64,000 bases of DNA. Origin: Cavenderia fasciculata (taxonomy: Eukaryota; Evosea; Eumycetozoa; Acytosteliales; Cavenderiaceae). This document shows, in pieces, positions 54,088 through 64,000 of the stretch; positions within the stretch are counted from its first letter, which is position 1; each line of letters starts with the position of its first letter. The notes below the pieces were generated by a model. It worked only from the letters and a program-made list of their open reading frames with translations, was not told the origin of the DNA and made no database searches. The DNA is taken from NCBI RefSeq assembly GCF_000203815.1, contig NW_004457695.1, positions 1,920,054-1,984,053 of the forward strand. Reading direction: 5' to 3'. The position numbers and the translations under genes were made by a program.

Positions 54088-56115
54088 ATGCAAATATCAC
54101 AACAACAACAAAAAGAGGATAAAAGAGAAAAGAAACCAAACATTTTCAAAGCATTGTTACAATCATCTTTTATAAGATACCAAATCTTTCAAAATGTAAA
54201 AGAGATACATCAAATCAAGTTGTTACCTACTATACGTAACCTTAGAGATGTTACATTTGGATATTTGATAGAGAAAAGATTAGATAGCTACTATGAAATC
54301 AAGATGAATGATCCGTCGTTGTATTGTATCGGTGACTTTGATGTCAAGTTCTTTGCTTACAACACTAGCTGGGAAAGATTCATGCAATTTTGGGAGTTGG
54401 CAGTGACCACACCGACACGTCTAGAGATTGATGCAAATGCAATCAACAAGCGGTCATACTCTCTCACTCTAATCAACCGAACCTTTTACATGTTGGACGA
54501 ATGCTGTAAAACAGGTAATCTTGACATTGTCAAATTCCTTCATCGCTCTCGGTTCAACTATGCCTTGGCCGATCAATACGCCATCCAAAACAAGCACTTT
54601 CACATTCTCGAATACCTCTACACTGAAATGCACTTTTCAAAGTCGCAGGTTAGAGACGGGGCCAATTTGGCTGCTCGATACGACTGCTTTGACATATTCA
54701 AGTTCATCCTTGACAAACATCCCGATGCTTTCTATGCCTACCACCATGTACTGTTTAGGAATGCGGCGAGGTACGGACGGTTGGATATGGTGGTCCATCT
54801 CGACAAGCTGTTTCGAGACGAGCTGATCAATACCACCTTTAATCTCTACGAAGTGTTTTCAGAGACGGGGTCAATCGAGGTCGTAGAGTTCTTTATCAAC
54901 CAGGGGTACCTCAAACCAGAGAGACTGACTACCAGCCACTATCTATGTCATCTTACAGGACTGTCGTTGCATAGACGGTATGATTTGATTCGATGGATCA
55001 ACAAAAAAGCCAACCGTCCAGACGACACCATGGAAAACGAAGACATACTGACACGTATTAGAAAATCGTTTGAGTGGAACGATATTACCTGGCTCCAATA
55101 CTTTGTAGAAAAATATTATCAAATCTATTTGGATACGATCGAACCTGAAGTATTGTCTTGGAACGCCAAACTGACACCATACCACATCATTGAACGTATC
55201 AAGCTACATTCTCACAACTATGTAGATTCATTGGACATTATTCAGTATCTACATGGCAAGGGACTATATTCATGTGATCAAGGTGCCATGGACTTGGCAG
55301 CAGGAAAAGGGTTGTATGATGTAGTTTTATTTTTACACTCTCAAACCACTGCCGGCTGTACAACGTTGGCAATGGATGATTCTGCTCAATACGGCCATTA
55401 CAATATTGTAACATGGTTACATGCCAACAGAACCGAAGGATGCACGAAAAATGCATTGGATCGAGCTGCGACACACGGTCACATTGAAATTGTAAAGTTC
55501 CTTGATCAACACAGATCTGAAGGATGTACAACAAGTGCAATGTTTGGAGCATCTTTCAATGGTCACATGATCATTTTAAAATATTTAAATGAACGCCGAA
55601 GTGAAGGATTTTCAATCCATGCAATCTCCAATTCAAAATCAACCAAAGAAGCAATCTATTATTTGTTTAATAACAAACATAATTTAATTTCAACAACATC
55701 AACCTATTTAAATATTTCAGAAGCTATATCAACATCACTAAATCATGGCGACTTGGAATTATTTAGATATCTGATGGCAATTGCCAAGGAATCGTCTCAA
55801 CCAAATGACACGGACAGTCAACATCAATGTTCATATTCACTCTATGCCAAAAATGTTTGTTGGAAATACCCTCAAGTATTAAAAGAACTCATTAGAGGAA
55901 TGGGAGATGCAAAAACAAAAAAGAGTTTATCTACTATAGAAGAATATGTAGTGATTGAAAAGACAAAGGGTTCATTTGAATCTCTTTGTTTAATCTCTAA
56001 ATACCTAGATTATAGTTATGAACATTATCAAGCTGTTATTCAAAATTATAATCATCCAAAAATAATTTATCATCAATTATCTCCTTCTAATTTATATTTA
56101 TATTTAAATAATTAA
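54088..56115 (+). CDS. Ankyrin-repeat protein of the dictyostelid FRYQIFQNV-type family
   Basis: One exon, 675 aa. After a basic Gln/Lys start comes NIFKALLQSSFIRYQIFQNV then EIHQI, an F-box-like head common in this family. The following repeats are clearer ankyrins than in the giant protein: CCKTGNLDIVKFLHRSRF, SAQYGHYNIVTWLHANRTEG, RAATHGHIEIVKFLDQHRSE and ASFNGHMIILKYLNERRSEG. A role as substrate-adaptor or scaffold is inference. It starts only about 80 bp right of the presumed transposon end. Confidence 0.85.
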   Translation: MQISQQQQKEDKREKKPNIFKALLQSSFIRYQIFQNVKEIHQIKLLPTIRNLRDVTFGYLIEKRLDSYYEIKMNDPSLYCIGDFDVKFFAYNTSWERFMQFWELAVTTPTRLEIDANAINKRSYSLTLINRTFYMLDECCKTGNLDIVKFLHRSRFNYALADQYAIQNKHFHILEYLYTEMHFSKSQVRDGANLAARYDCFDIFKFILDKHPDAFYAYHHVLFRNAARYGRLDMVVHLDKLFRDELINTTFNLYEVFSETGSIEVVEFFINQGYLKPERLTTSHYLCHLTGLSLHRRYDLIRWINKKANRPDDTMENEDILTRIRKSFEWNDITWLQYFVEKYYQIYLDTIEPEVLSWNAKLTPYHIIERIKLHSHNYVDSLDIIQYLHGKGLYSCDQGAMDLAAGKGLYDVVLFLHSQTTAGCTTLAMDDSAQYGHYNIVTWLHANRTEGCTKNALDRAATHGHIEIVKFLDQHRSEGCTTSAMFGASFNGHMIILKYLNERRSEGFSIHAISNSKSTKEAIYYLFNNKHNLISTTSTYLNISEAISTSLNHGDLELFRYLMAIAKESSQPNDTDSQHQCSYSLYAKNVCWKYPQVLKELIRGMGDAKTKKSLSTIEEYVVIEKTKGSFESLCLISKYLDYSYEHYQAVIQNYNHPKIIYHQLSPSNLYLYLNN

Positions 56116-56156
56116 TAACAAATAGTAATAATAGTTATTTATTATTTAGAAATAAA

Positions 56157-58273
56157 TTAATAGACAGAATATTTTTTATTTTTCTTTGATTTTCTAAAAT
56201 ATAGTCTAATGGGAGTACCGATATATGCATAAACCTCTCTTATACTTTTCAAAAGGTAACGGATAAAAGATGCTTCAACACGTTCTGGATCATTGACAAA
56301 GAAAACCATCGATGGAGGATACCCTCTAGTTTGCATTGCAAACTTCATCTTTAAACTCTTTTTACCACGTTTTGGTAATATATGTTTAAATGTTGCTTGT
56401 TTAATAATACTTAATAATTCTCCAACTTTTAATCTAAATAAAAATAAATAAAAAATAAATAAATAGGAATTATAATACTTTGATTTAATTTAAAATTACC
56501 TTTTTTCTCTTTCAAAAAATACTTTAATAGCCAAATCTAAAGAAGTTGGTACACAGAAACCAGTGGTTGCAGATGTAAAGATGACTGGAACATGATCCAG
56601 GAATGTTAATTTCTTTCTTAATTCATCTTCATATTCCTTTTGTAGTTTTGAAAGTTTTGGTAATTCTACGTCTGGTGGAGGTGGTCTCGATTGTTTTCCT
56701 TCATTTTCTGCTTGTTCCACTCGCTTCATGTATTTCCAATACGACTTTATAAACTCTTTTTCTCTTTTTGCATTTTCTTTATCTTCGTCTTCCTCCTTTT
56801 CATCGTCATCCTCTTCATCTTGTTCATCTTCTACATCTTGATCATCCTTTTCTTGTTGATCCAATTCTTCCATTTGTTTAAATTCATTTTCAATTGCGCT
56901 ATCGATATCTTTAATTTGTTTTGATTCAAATGCCTCCTTTTCATTCTGTGGCCAAAAGTCACCATCAAATGAGAAATCTGATGATTTCATTTGAATCAAT
57001 TCTTCTTTCTTTCTATTTAATTGTTTAGGTTCTTCATCATCGTCATCTTCATTGTCGTCTTCATCTTCTTCATCTTCTTCCTTTTCATTTTCTTGTTCTT
57101 TTTCTTTTTCCATTTTCTTTTGTTGTCTTTTTGATTGTTTTTGTTGAGTGACTGTATTATTACTGTTACTATTATTATTATCCTTTCCATTTCTATCCTT
57201 TTTATCTTTTATAATATCATCAAGGAAATTAAATCTATCTTGGTATTGATGGAAATAGGCTTGATCTCTTTCCTTTTGAGCTGTGCGTTTGTTTTTGGTG
57301 TAGAGGTCCCATTTGTTGACCAGGATGATGACACTTTTGTTTTGTTCGGTGATGAAACCGGCTATTTTAAGGTCTTGCTCGGTGAGCCCGACGGTAGAGT
57401 CAATGACAAAGAGAACAACGTGCGATCGCTCAATGGCCTTCATTGCCCACAACACTGAACTCTTTTCCAAGCCTACTCTGTGCGTTGCACGACGTCTGAT
57501 ACCGGCAGTGTCGATAAGAGTAAGATCGTGTTTGTCACGCCACACCAAATGGCAATCGACGGGGTCGTGTGTAGTGCCAGGCACGTCTGACACGATCGAT
57601 CGCTCCTGTTCGATGATTCTATTCAACAAACTGCTCTTTCCAGCGTTGGGTTGTCCGACAATCGATATCTTGATGGCACCAGGCAACGACGGGTCATCCA
57701 ACTCTAATGGCATGTCTGGCAACAACTTTGTGATACGTTCAAGTAAATCCAAAACACCGTGGCCGTGGATAGAGGACATTGGAAAAGGTTCACCTAATCC
57801 AAAACGAGTAAGAGTTGTTTTCATATCTGTTTCAAAGCCTTCAATCATCATATGGCTGTCTGCCTTGTTGGCAACCACCAAAACATGTTGACCTTTTTGT
57901 TGTCTATTTCTTAGCATACGTGCCAAGTCACGATCAACCTGTGTAATACCAGTACGATAGTCTACAACGAAAACAATGACATCTGCCTCATCCATAGCAA
58001 TAGTAGCCTGTGTCTTGATCATCTGTGAGAATTGGTCTTGTTGGGTGGTCGAATCACCAACCATACCACCAGTATCAACCACTTGAAATTGCTTTCCATA
58101 CACGATTGCTTCACCATAGTATCTGTCTCTTGTAGTGCCCGGGATATCTTCTACCAATGCCTGTCTCTGAGACTCTACGATTCGATTGAATAGAGTTGAC
58201 TTTCCAACATTTGGTTTACCAACCAATGCAATCAATGGTTTACCCTTTATACTTTTAACTTTTGCTCTTATAT

Positions 58274-58309
<36 letters not shown>

Positions 58310-58589
58310 GATCAGTTGTAGTTGTCGTCGTCGTACAATATGATGATCTTCCGATATTACCCAAATGACTAATTGGTTGATAATTATTTAATCTATTATA
58401 TGATGATGGTGTTGTTTTTGTTGTTGTATATATATTATTATTATTATTCTGATTATAACCAATGATGTTATGATTTATGTTATATGACGACGGTGATATT
58501 AAACTAGTACCTTGAACGATCGTTCTTCCACAATAACTACTACCCGTCTTGTATCCTGTATGTTGTAGTGATTTAAATATTGTATTCAT
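56157..58589 (-). CDS. engA: Der/EngA-type double GTPase, probably mitochondrial
   Basis: Der acts in large ribosomal subunit assembly in bacteria; eukaryotic copies serve organelles. Two exons (56500-58589 and 56157-56433) give 788 aa. The first G domain has ALVGKPNVGKSTLFNRI, DIPGTTRDR, DTGG and NKAD. The second has SIVGQPNAGKSSLLNRI, DVPGTTHDP, DTAGIRRR and NKWD. The KH-like end is PSMVFFVNDPERVEASFIRY and LLKSIREVYAYIGTPIRLYF. A roughly 180-residue acidic, Asn- and Glu-rich insertion separates NKWD from the G5 segment (VPVIFTSATTG), unusual for the family. The first 110 residues are Asn/Gln-rich and could hold a targeting sequence. Confidence 0.92.
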
Positions 58590-58943
58590 AATGATTGATT
58601 GATTGATAAATAATATAATATATCTATCTTTAATCAATACAATACAAAAGTATTAATGAACTTTCGTAGAAAAGACATCTCGTCTGAATGAACCCCTGAA
58701 ATGTTGACAAGCGAATGCAAGATCAACAAACAAATTTTATTTTTACTCCAACCTTGTTACTTATTTTTCATTAATATACATATATATAAACCAACTAACT
58801 AGACTATATCTATATATTGAGAAATAACAAGAGAGTTAAAGAAGAAGAAGAAGAAGAGGAAGAATAGCAACTAAAAAAGAGGATTTATATATTTAACAGA
58901 TTGGTCAACTCTGCAGAGACATAGACTGTTGGTTGATAGACAG
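58590..58943. other. Divergent promoter region
   Basis: Between the Der-like gene (minus) and the SUMO protease (plus). AT-rich with AAG and TATA tracts; nothing else seen. Confidence 0.5.
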
Positions 58944-61472
58944 ATGTCTACTTTTGAAAGATTATTCAATAACTTTTTCACCTCTTCTAATAATAATAAT
59001 CAAGTTGTCAACAACTCTAATAACTCTCCTGCAAGAAACCCAGATCTACCAATCTTAAAACGAAAATCTCTTAGGTATATTATATTATACATCTCTTTCT
59101 CTCAAGATCATCATACTGACTGATATGAATTCTTTTAATATATATAGTAGTAGCGGTAGTGAAGATACAATTGACAATATAGAACCTGAACAAGTTGTTG
59201 ATCAACAATCTTCACCTCATCGAAGAAAGCGAAACAAGCATTACTATCAACCGATTGAATTGCATAATAATTTATTATCTAATCCTTTAGGTTTGTAAAC
59301 AATAGATATACATACGTATAGACCAATTACTTATTATATATTCTATCTTATATATAGTGTACTTTACAAATAAAAAGGAACAAATAACTAGTCTATTTTC
59401 ACTTGGTAGTGTTGCTAAAGTACTATCGGGTTACTTACCAAACAATCCCCTACCTTTAATATTCGATTCAAAGAATCAACAAGACGACCAACAACAACAA
59501 CAATCATCACCACCACTATCAAGGAGTAACAACAACACCAATAATAATAATAATCCATACACTACACCAATTAAACGTCATCACCACAAAAGACACAACA
59601 GAGAAAACAAGAAACCTATTTTCAAAAATACCTTTAAACCAACTATTATTGATCATAATAATACTAATAATAGAAATAACCAACATCATAATCATCAACA
59701 CCAACAACAATTTCAACAACAACAAACAAGAGAAAGTGACCGTTTATACTATAGTGATAGTATAAATAATTATTATTATAAACATCAAGAACAACAACAA
59801 CAACAACAACCAACATTACCAATACCAACAAATACAATTGATCAAAGTATACTAAATTCATTTAAAAGTTACCAACAAAATACCATGTCTGTAAATAACA
59901 ACAACAATAATAATGATGGTGATGATGACGACTCACAACAACAACCTGTAGAATTAAATGATCAAATGAAACAATCATCTGTTTATAAACCAAAATCGGG
60001 ACAATCATTTGTTGATATTTTGGTATGTTCATATTTCAAATTTGCATCATAAGAAAAAGAATCACATTTATTTACCTTTTTAATTCTTTTTTAGAAAAAG
60101 GAACAACAATCAAAAGAATTTAAAGAATCTATAGATCAATTGGTTGAATCATATACTGAATCTTTAACTCTAAATGAAGATTTATTTTCAAAATCACTTC
60201 CACCACCACGACAACAAAATTATTTATCAACATCATTAAATAACAATCAAACATCATTGAATGGGTCACAATATAAACCATCACCTCGAAAATCAATTTC
60301 AAATCTATCAACTTTACAACAACAACCAGAACAAAGTATTGATAGATTCAATTCACAAATAGGATCAAGTCATTATAATCCATTATCAATAGATGATTTA
60401 TCAAGTTCCTATTCTTCAATATCAAAATCATCACATTCCAACAGTGATAAAAATAATAATGGTCTATACAAATCTTCAAATTTAATATCAAGGTATGGAA
60501 TTATAATTGTACAATTTATCAATACATCATGATACTTACTAATTATCTTTTTTTTCATTTAGTTTAAAACCAATTAATAGAGAAATTGAAAGTATTGGGG
60601 ATAATGAATTATTTACATCAAAGGTAATAGAAGAAAAGAAACAAACAAGAGATGAGGAGATCAACCAATTATTATCAAAACTACAAGCAATGTCTGGGAC
60701 TAGTAGCTATAAAATACTTAAACAAATCGAAGAACGTCGTGAAAAGGAGAAACGTATGAAACCAACAGCTCGTGAATTAAACGACGACGAACAACAACTC
60801 TACTCTAAGATTATTTCAACGACAAAACGTGGCGATGACAAGGTGGTTTGCGAATTTGATGAAACCATCAAATTGACGGGTAACGATGTAATTACATTGA
60901 AACCAGGTGGTTGGCTCAACGATGAGGTCATCAATTACTACCTCGAGTTGCTAAAGAAACGTCAGGTTGACTGTCCCGATGAAACACTCAAATGTCATTT
61001 CTTTAATACATTTTTCTACGCTCTCATGACCAACAATAAGGGTGGCTACCAGTACCAACGTGTGCGTCGATGGACCTCCAAGGTGGACATTTTTTCATTG
61101 GACAAGGTCGTCATGCCCATCCATTTGGGTGCTCATTGGTGTTTGGCAGTGGTCAACCTCAAGGAAAAGCGATTCGAATATTACGACAGTTTGGGTGGCG
61201 ACAATTACACGTGTCTTGGTCATCTCAAACAATGGCTGACAGATGAAATGGTCGACAAAAAGAAAGAAGGGGTCATCAACCTATCGCAATTTACAATGCA
61301 CATTCCCAAAGACATTCCACATCAACTCAATGGATTCGATTGTGGTGTATTCACATGTAAATTTGCTGACCTTAGCTCAAGAGGATTACCACTCAATTTT
61401 ACTCAAAAGGATATTACCCTATTCCGTAAATTAATGGTTGTAGAATGTTATTATAAAAAATTATCAAATTAA
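58944..61472 (+). CDS. Ulp1/SENP-family SUMO protease
   Basis: A C48 cysteine protease that matures SUMO and removes it from proteins. Five exons (58944-59074, 59148-59290, 59358-60022, 60095-60492, 60563-61472) stay in phase and give 748 aa. The N-terminal two-thirds are Asn, Gln, His and Ser rich. The catalytic domain shows LKPGGWLNDEVINYYLELL, then the His of GAHWCLAVVN, the Asp of FEYYDSLGGDN, the Gln of PHQLNGFDCG and the nucleophile Cys in FDCGVFTCKFAD. WLND and the linker HFFNTFFY place it with SENP1/2 and Ulp1 rather than SENP6/7. Confidence 0.93.
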
Positions 61473-61545
61473 CAAATCAAATAAATAAATAATAAATTGC
61501 CTCAACTTATTAATAATATTAAATAATTATTTAATTATTTCTTTT

Positions 61546-63787
61546 TTATTTAACCAATTTTGATTGATTAAATTGAGCAAAGAAATATTTTAGATACAAA
61601 GTACCAAGCATAGTTATTTTCCAACCACCCTTAAATGTAAAGGTATCTTGTTCAAGGATAGCATTTGCAATGGTCGAAAGACGAGTTTGACGTTGTTGAT
61701 TATATCTTGCAAGTGACTGTTCAATTTGATTTGGATTAGAAGTTGATAATATTTCTGCCAATTCATTTGCATCTTCAATTGCTGCTGAATATGACTAATA
61801 AATAAAAAAGAGATAAATATTATTAATAAATCTTGTTTAAATTAATTGATTAATTTTTGAACATACTTCAATCGAACCTAAAGTGAATTTATCTGCAGCT
61901 TCACCCATGAGAGCAATATTTCCAGAGACAAAATCTTTTAATCTGATTGGATCAAATCTTTCTAATTTCATATTTTCAGGTGCACTGTCTTGGAGTGCAA
62001 CGACAGTGTGTGCACCTAGATCTTCGAAATCGCACATGGTGTGATAGACCTTGTTTCTTCCATTGTCTGGATCTTGAGCAGTGTTTGGTGGTCTGATAAA
62101 GGCACCGGATATGGCAACACGTTCATTTGGAAGAGGGAAAGCAAGCATACGCTTGTCCTTGGCAAATTGACGGAGTACCATTGCTGGGAAGACTGGTGGA
62201 CGATTAGCAATGGTCGAGAATTGGTAGAGGGTGTATGATTCCTTGGTCTGTGGAACACGGTTTAAAATATATTGTCTAATATGCGATACAGTTGTGTTGG
62301 GTGGTGTATTGGCATTGACAGTGTGTGAATGGTGGTAATCGAATGGATCAGCACCTACTACTAGATCATATCCAATCCTAGACCCAGTGTCCATGAATGA
62401 TACTAATGCTTTTCCATCCTTGTTGTTGTTATTTTGTTGTTGTTGTGGTTGTTGTTCGATTGATCTTATCTTTTGTTTACGGATACGAACTGTTCCTTCT
62501 CCTAATTGAGGGGTTTGGAGACACTCGGATAGAAGCGATTCGATTAATGCCGACTCGGTCATAGTGAATGGGAGGCGGATGGGAGAGTCACTTGGCGAAC
62601 ACTTTTCATAGGCGAGTGATCCATACTTGTCTCCGTCTCTGCTGACCGTCAACTGGTTGTTGATATTGAATCCCTTTCGATGGATGTTATCAAAGACACC
62701 GTATTTTTTGAGTATGGAAGCATTGCTGAAAGAAATAAAATAGCCTCTGTCCAATGACTGGAAAGTTGGTGTGTAACATGAAATGGCCGAAGAAGACGAT
62801 GCCGATGATATAATTGGTTTGGTTTCAATCAATTCACTTGAAATTCCTTTTTTCTTTAAAAATAATGCTATATTATCCAAAAAAAAAAAAAATTAATTAA
62901 TTGTTGTAAATTTAGAATCTTTAATGAAGATGTCATGTCATGTCAGTCACCCCTAACCCTAACTCTAACCATCAAATTTCCATTTCACATTTAATATATG
63001 AATCTGATTGACAATGATGATAGATTGGAATAGATTGGTTTTGATTGGATTTGATGATGTTCACATTAATCTTTGTCATTCCAAATGTAGATTGTTATGA
63101 CACAATATTGGATGGTTTGAAATGGAACTTTCCGTTCTTATTGCCAAATACTCATTAATCCAATCCAATTAGTCCAATCAGTCCATCTATCCAAACATGA
63201 TCTATAAATATCAATTGTCGGGGCATCATTTTACAAGTGAATGTAGAAGGGAGTGAGGAGGAGAAGGAGATGTAGGTTATGGGTGACAATTATGTATGTG
63301 TAAGAGTGTGAGCGAGTGATTGATACATACCTAAAGAAACACCTCCAACATCATTGCCATGGATTAATATTTTCTTATCCTTGTATCCTATATAAGCAGT
63401 ACTTGTGGTTGTTGCATGTGTTTGTTGTTGTTGTTGCTGCTTTTGATCAGAAATTGTATTATTTGAAGTGGTCGATGTTGATGATGCGTTTGGAGATGCA
63501 ATAGTGGAACTGCTAGTAGAAGCACCACTACTAAATGCTCTTTTGCTGCTTGTATTCAGTGTTAAACCACAGTCATAGGTTCTCTTTGAGTTTACTTGTA
63601 CAATGGTTCCAAAATTGTCAATCCTCGATCCTGTTTGGCGATGTCGTTGTACTGATGATGATGATAAAGTTGTGTCGATGGTCACCGCGGTAGTGGTGGT
63701 GGTGTAAAGATTACTAAAAGTAGGAATAGAACTTCTCCCAACTACTTTGGTGGTATTGTAAACCAATTGGTGTTGCACTCTTAACAT
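61546..63787 (-). CDS. FAD-dependent monooxygenase-like mitochondrial protein
   Basis: Three exons (63331-63787, 61867-62867, 61546-61794) give 568 aa. The 463-bp first intron is among the longest in the window. The first 140 residues are Ser/Thr/Arg-rich (MLRVQHQLVYNTTKVVGRSS), like a presequence with linker. The dinucleotide fold reads KILIHGNDVGGVSLALFLKK then GISSELIE, where Asn replaces a usual Gly/Ala of GxGxxG. The second FAD motif is GYDLVVGADP and the third GNIALMGEAADKFTLGSIES with SAAIEDANELAEIL. This is the UbiH/COQ6-PHBH layout, but a substrate cannot be named and the altered first motif leaves activity open. Confidence 0.78.
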
Positions 63788-64000
63788 GACTAATGAAATT
63801 GAATCAGTTCAATCAATCAATCAATCAATCAATCAGTTGCTACTGTTATTATCGACAATGAAGGAGATAGATGGAGGGAGTTGAGTTGAAGTTGTTGTTT
63901 TGAGGGGTGGTTCAGAATGAATCTACAAGTGACTAAAATAGGAATTAAGATAAGATAAAGATATAAGAATACATCACATCTTGATTGGTTGTTTGTTATC
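63788..64000. other. Upstream flank of the FAD protein gene
   Basis: AT-rich with CAAT repeats. No gene is visible up to the window end. Confidence 0.5.

Overview
The window looks like nuclear DNA of a dictyostelid social amoeba. It is strongly AT-rich between genes, with short AT-rich GT-AG introns. Host proteins carry long Asn, Gln, Ser, Thr and His runs, and AAT/CAA/CAT microsatellites are everywhere. The recognisable genes (NF-YA, ATG14, ODR4, VAMP7, Der/EngA, a SUMO protease) are eukaryotic and best explained by an amoebozoan. The species cannot be fixed from the sequence alone.

Layout. 1-2001 is a gene-free low-complexity leader. 2.0-10.2 kb holds a DBF4-like Cdc7 regulator, ATG14, mitoribosomal uL29m (MRPL47), complex I NDUFB8 and an unrecognised protein. 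10.4-16.3 kb (minus strand) holds NF-YA, a candidate small membrane-protein exon and a fused RNA ligase/5'-kinase. 17.1-20.6 kb holds a Q-rich coiled-coil zinc-finger protein whose frame is broken by one extra G, and a VAMP7-type longin SNARE. 22.6-27.9 kb holds a secreted alpha/beta hydrolase, an acidic unknown and a WASP-like CRIB/coiled-coil/VCA protein. 28.3-39.6 kb holds an ankyrin-like protein with a frame break, ODR4, a complex III QCR10/UQCR11 subunit, a CRAL-TRIO protein, an RCC1-repeat protein and an MFS transporter. 40.3-45.8 kb is a giant (about 1813 aa) ankyrin-like protein whose start codon is split by an intron. 54.1-63.8 kb holds another ankyrin protein, a mitochondrial-type Der/EngA GTPase with a long acidic insertion, a SENP/Ulp1 protease and an FAD monooxygenase-like protein.

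The accessory island is about 45.9-54.0 kb, between two ankyrin-family genes. Two divergently transcribed genes share a promoter region of about 0.77 kb: a DDE-type transposase on the minus strand and, on the plus strand, a ten-exon gene ending in a RuvC/zinc-ribbon module typical of Fanzor, the eukaryotic TnpB relative. I read this as a Fanzor-carrying DNA transposon. A 101-bp piece of the Fanzor gene (exon 7 end plus intron) is repeated with one mismatch at the far left, beside a 23-bp perfect inverted repeat, and it supplies the last codons of the transposase. Two Fanzor introns carry complementary hexanucleotide tracts that could pair. I found no convincing terminal inverted repeats, so the element ends are provisional.
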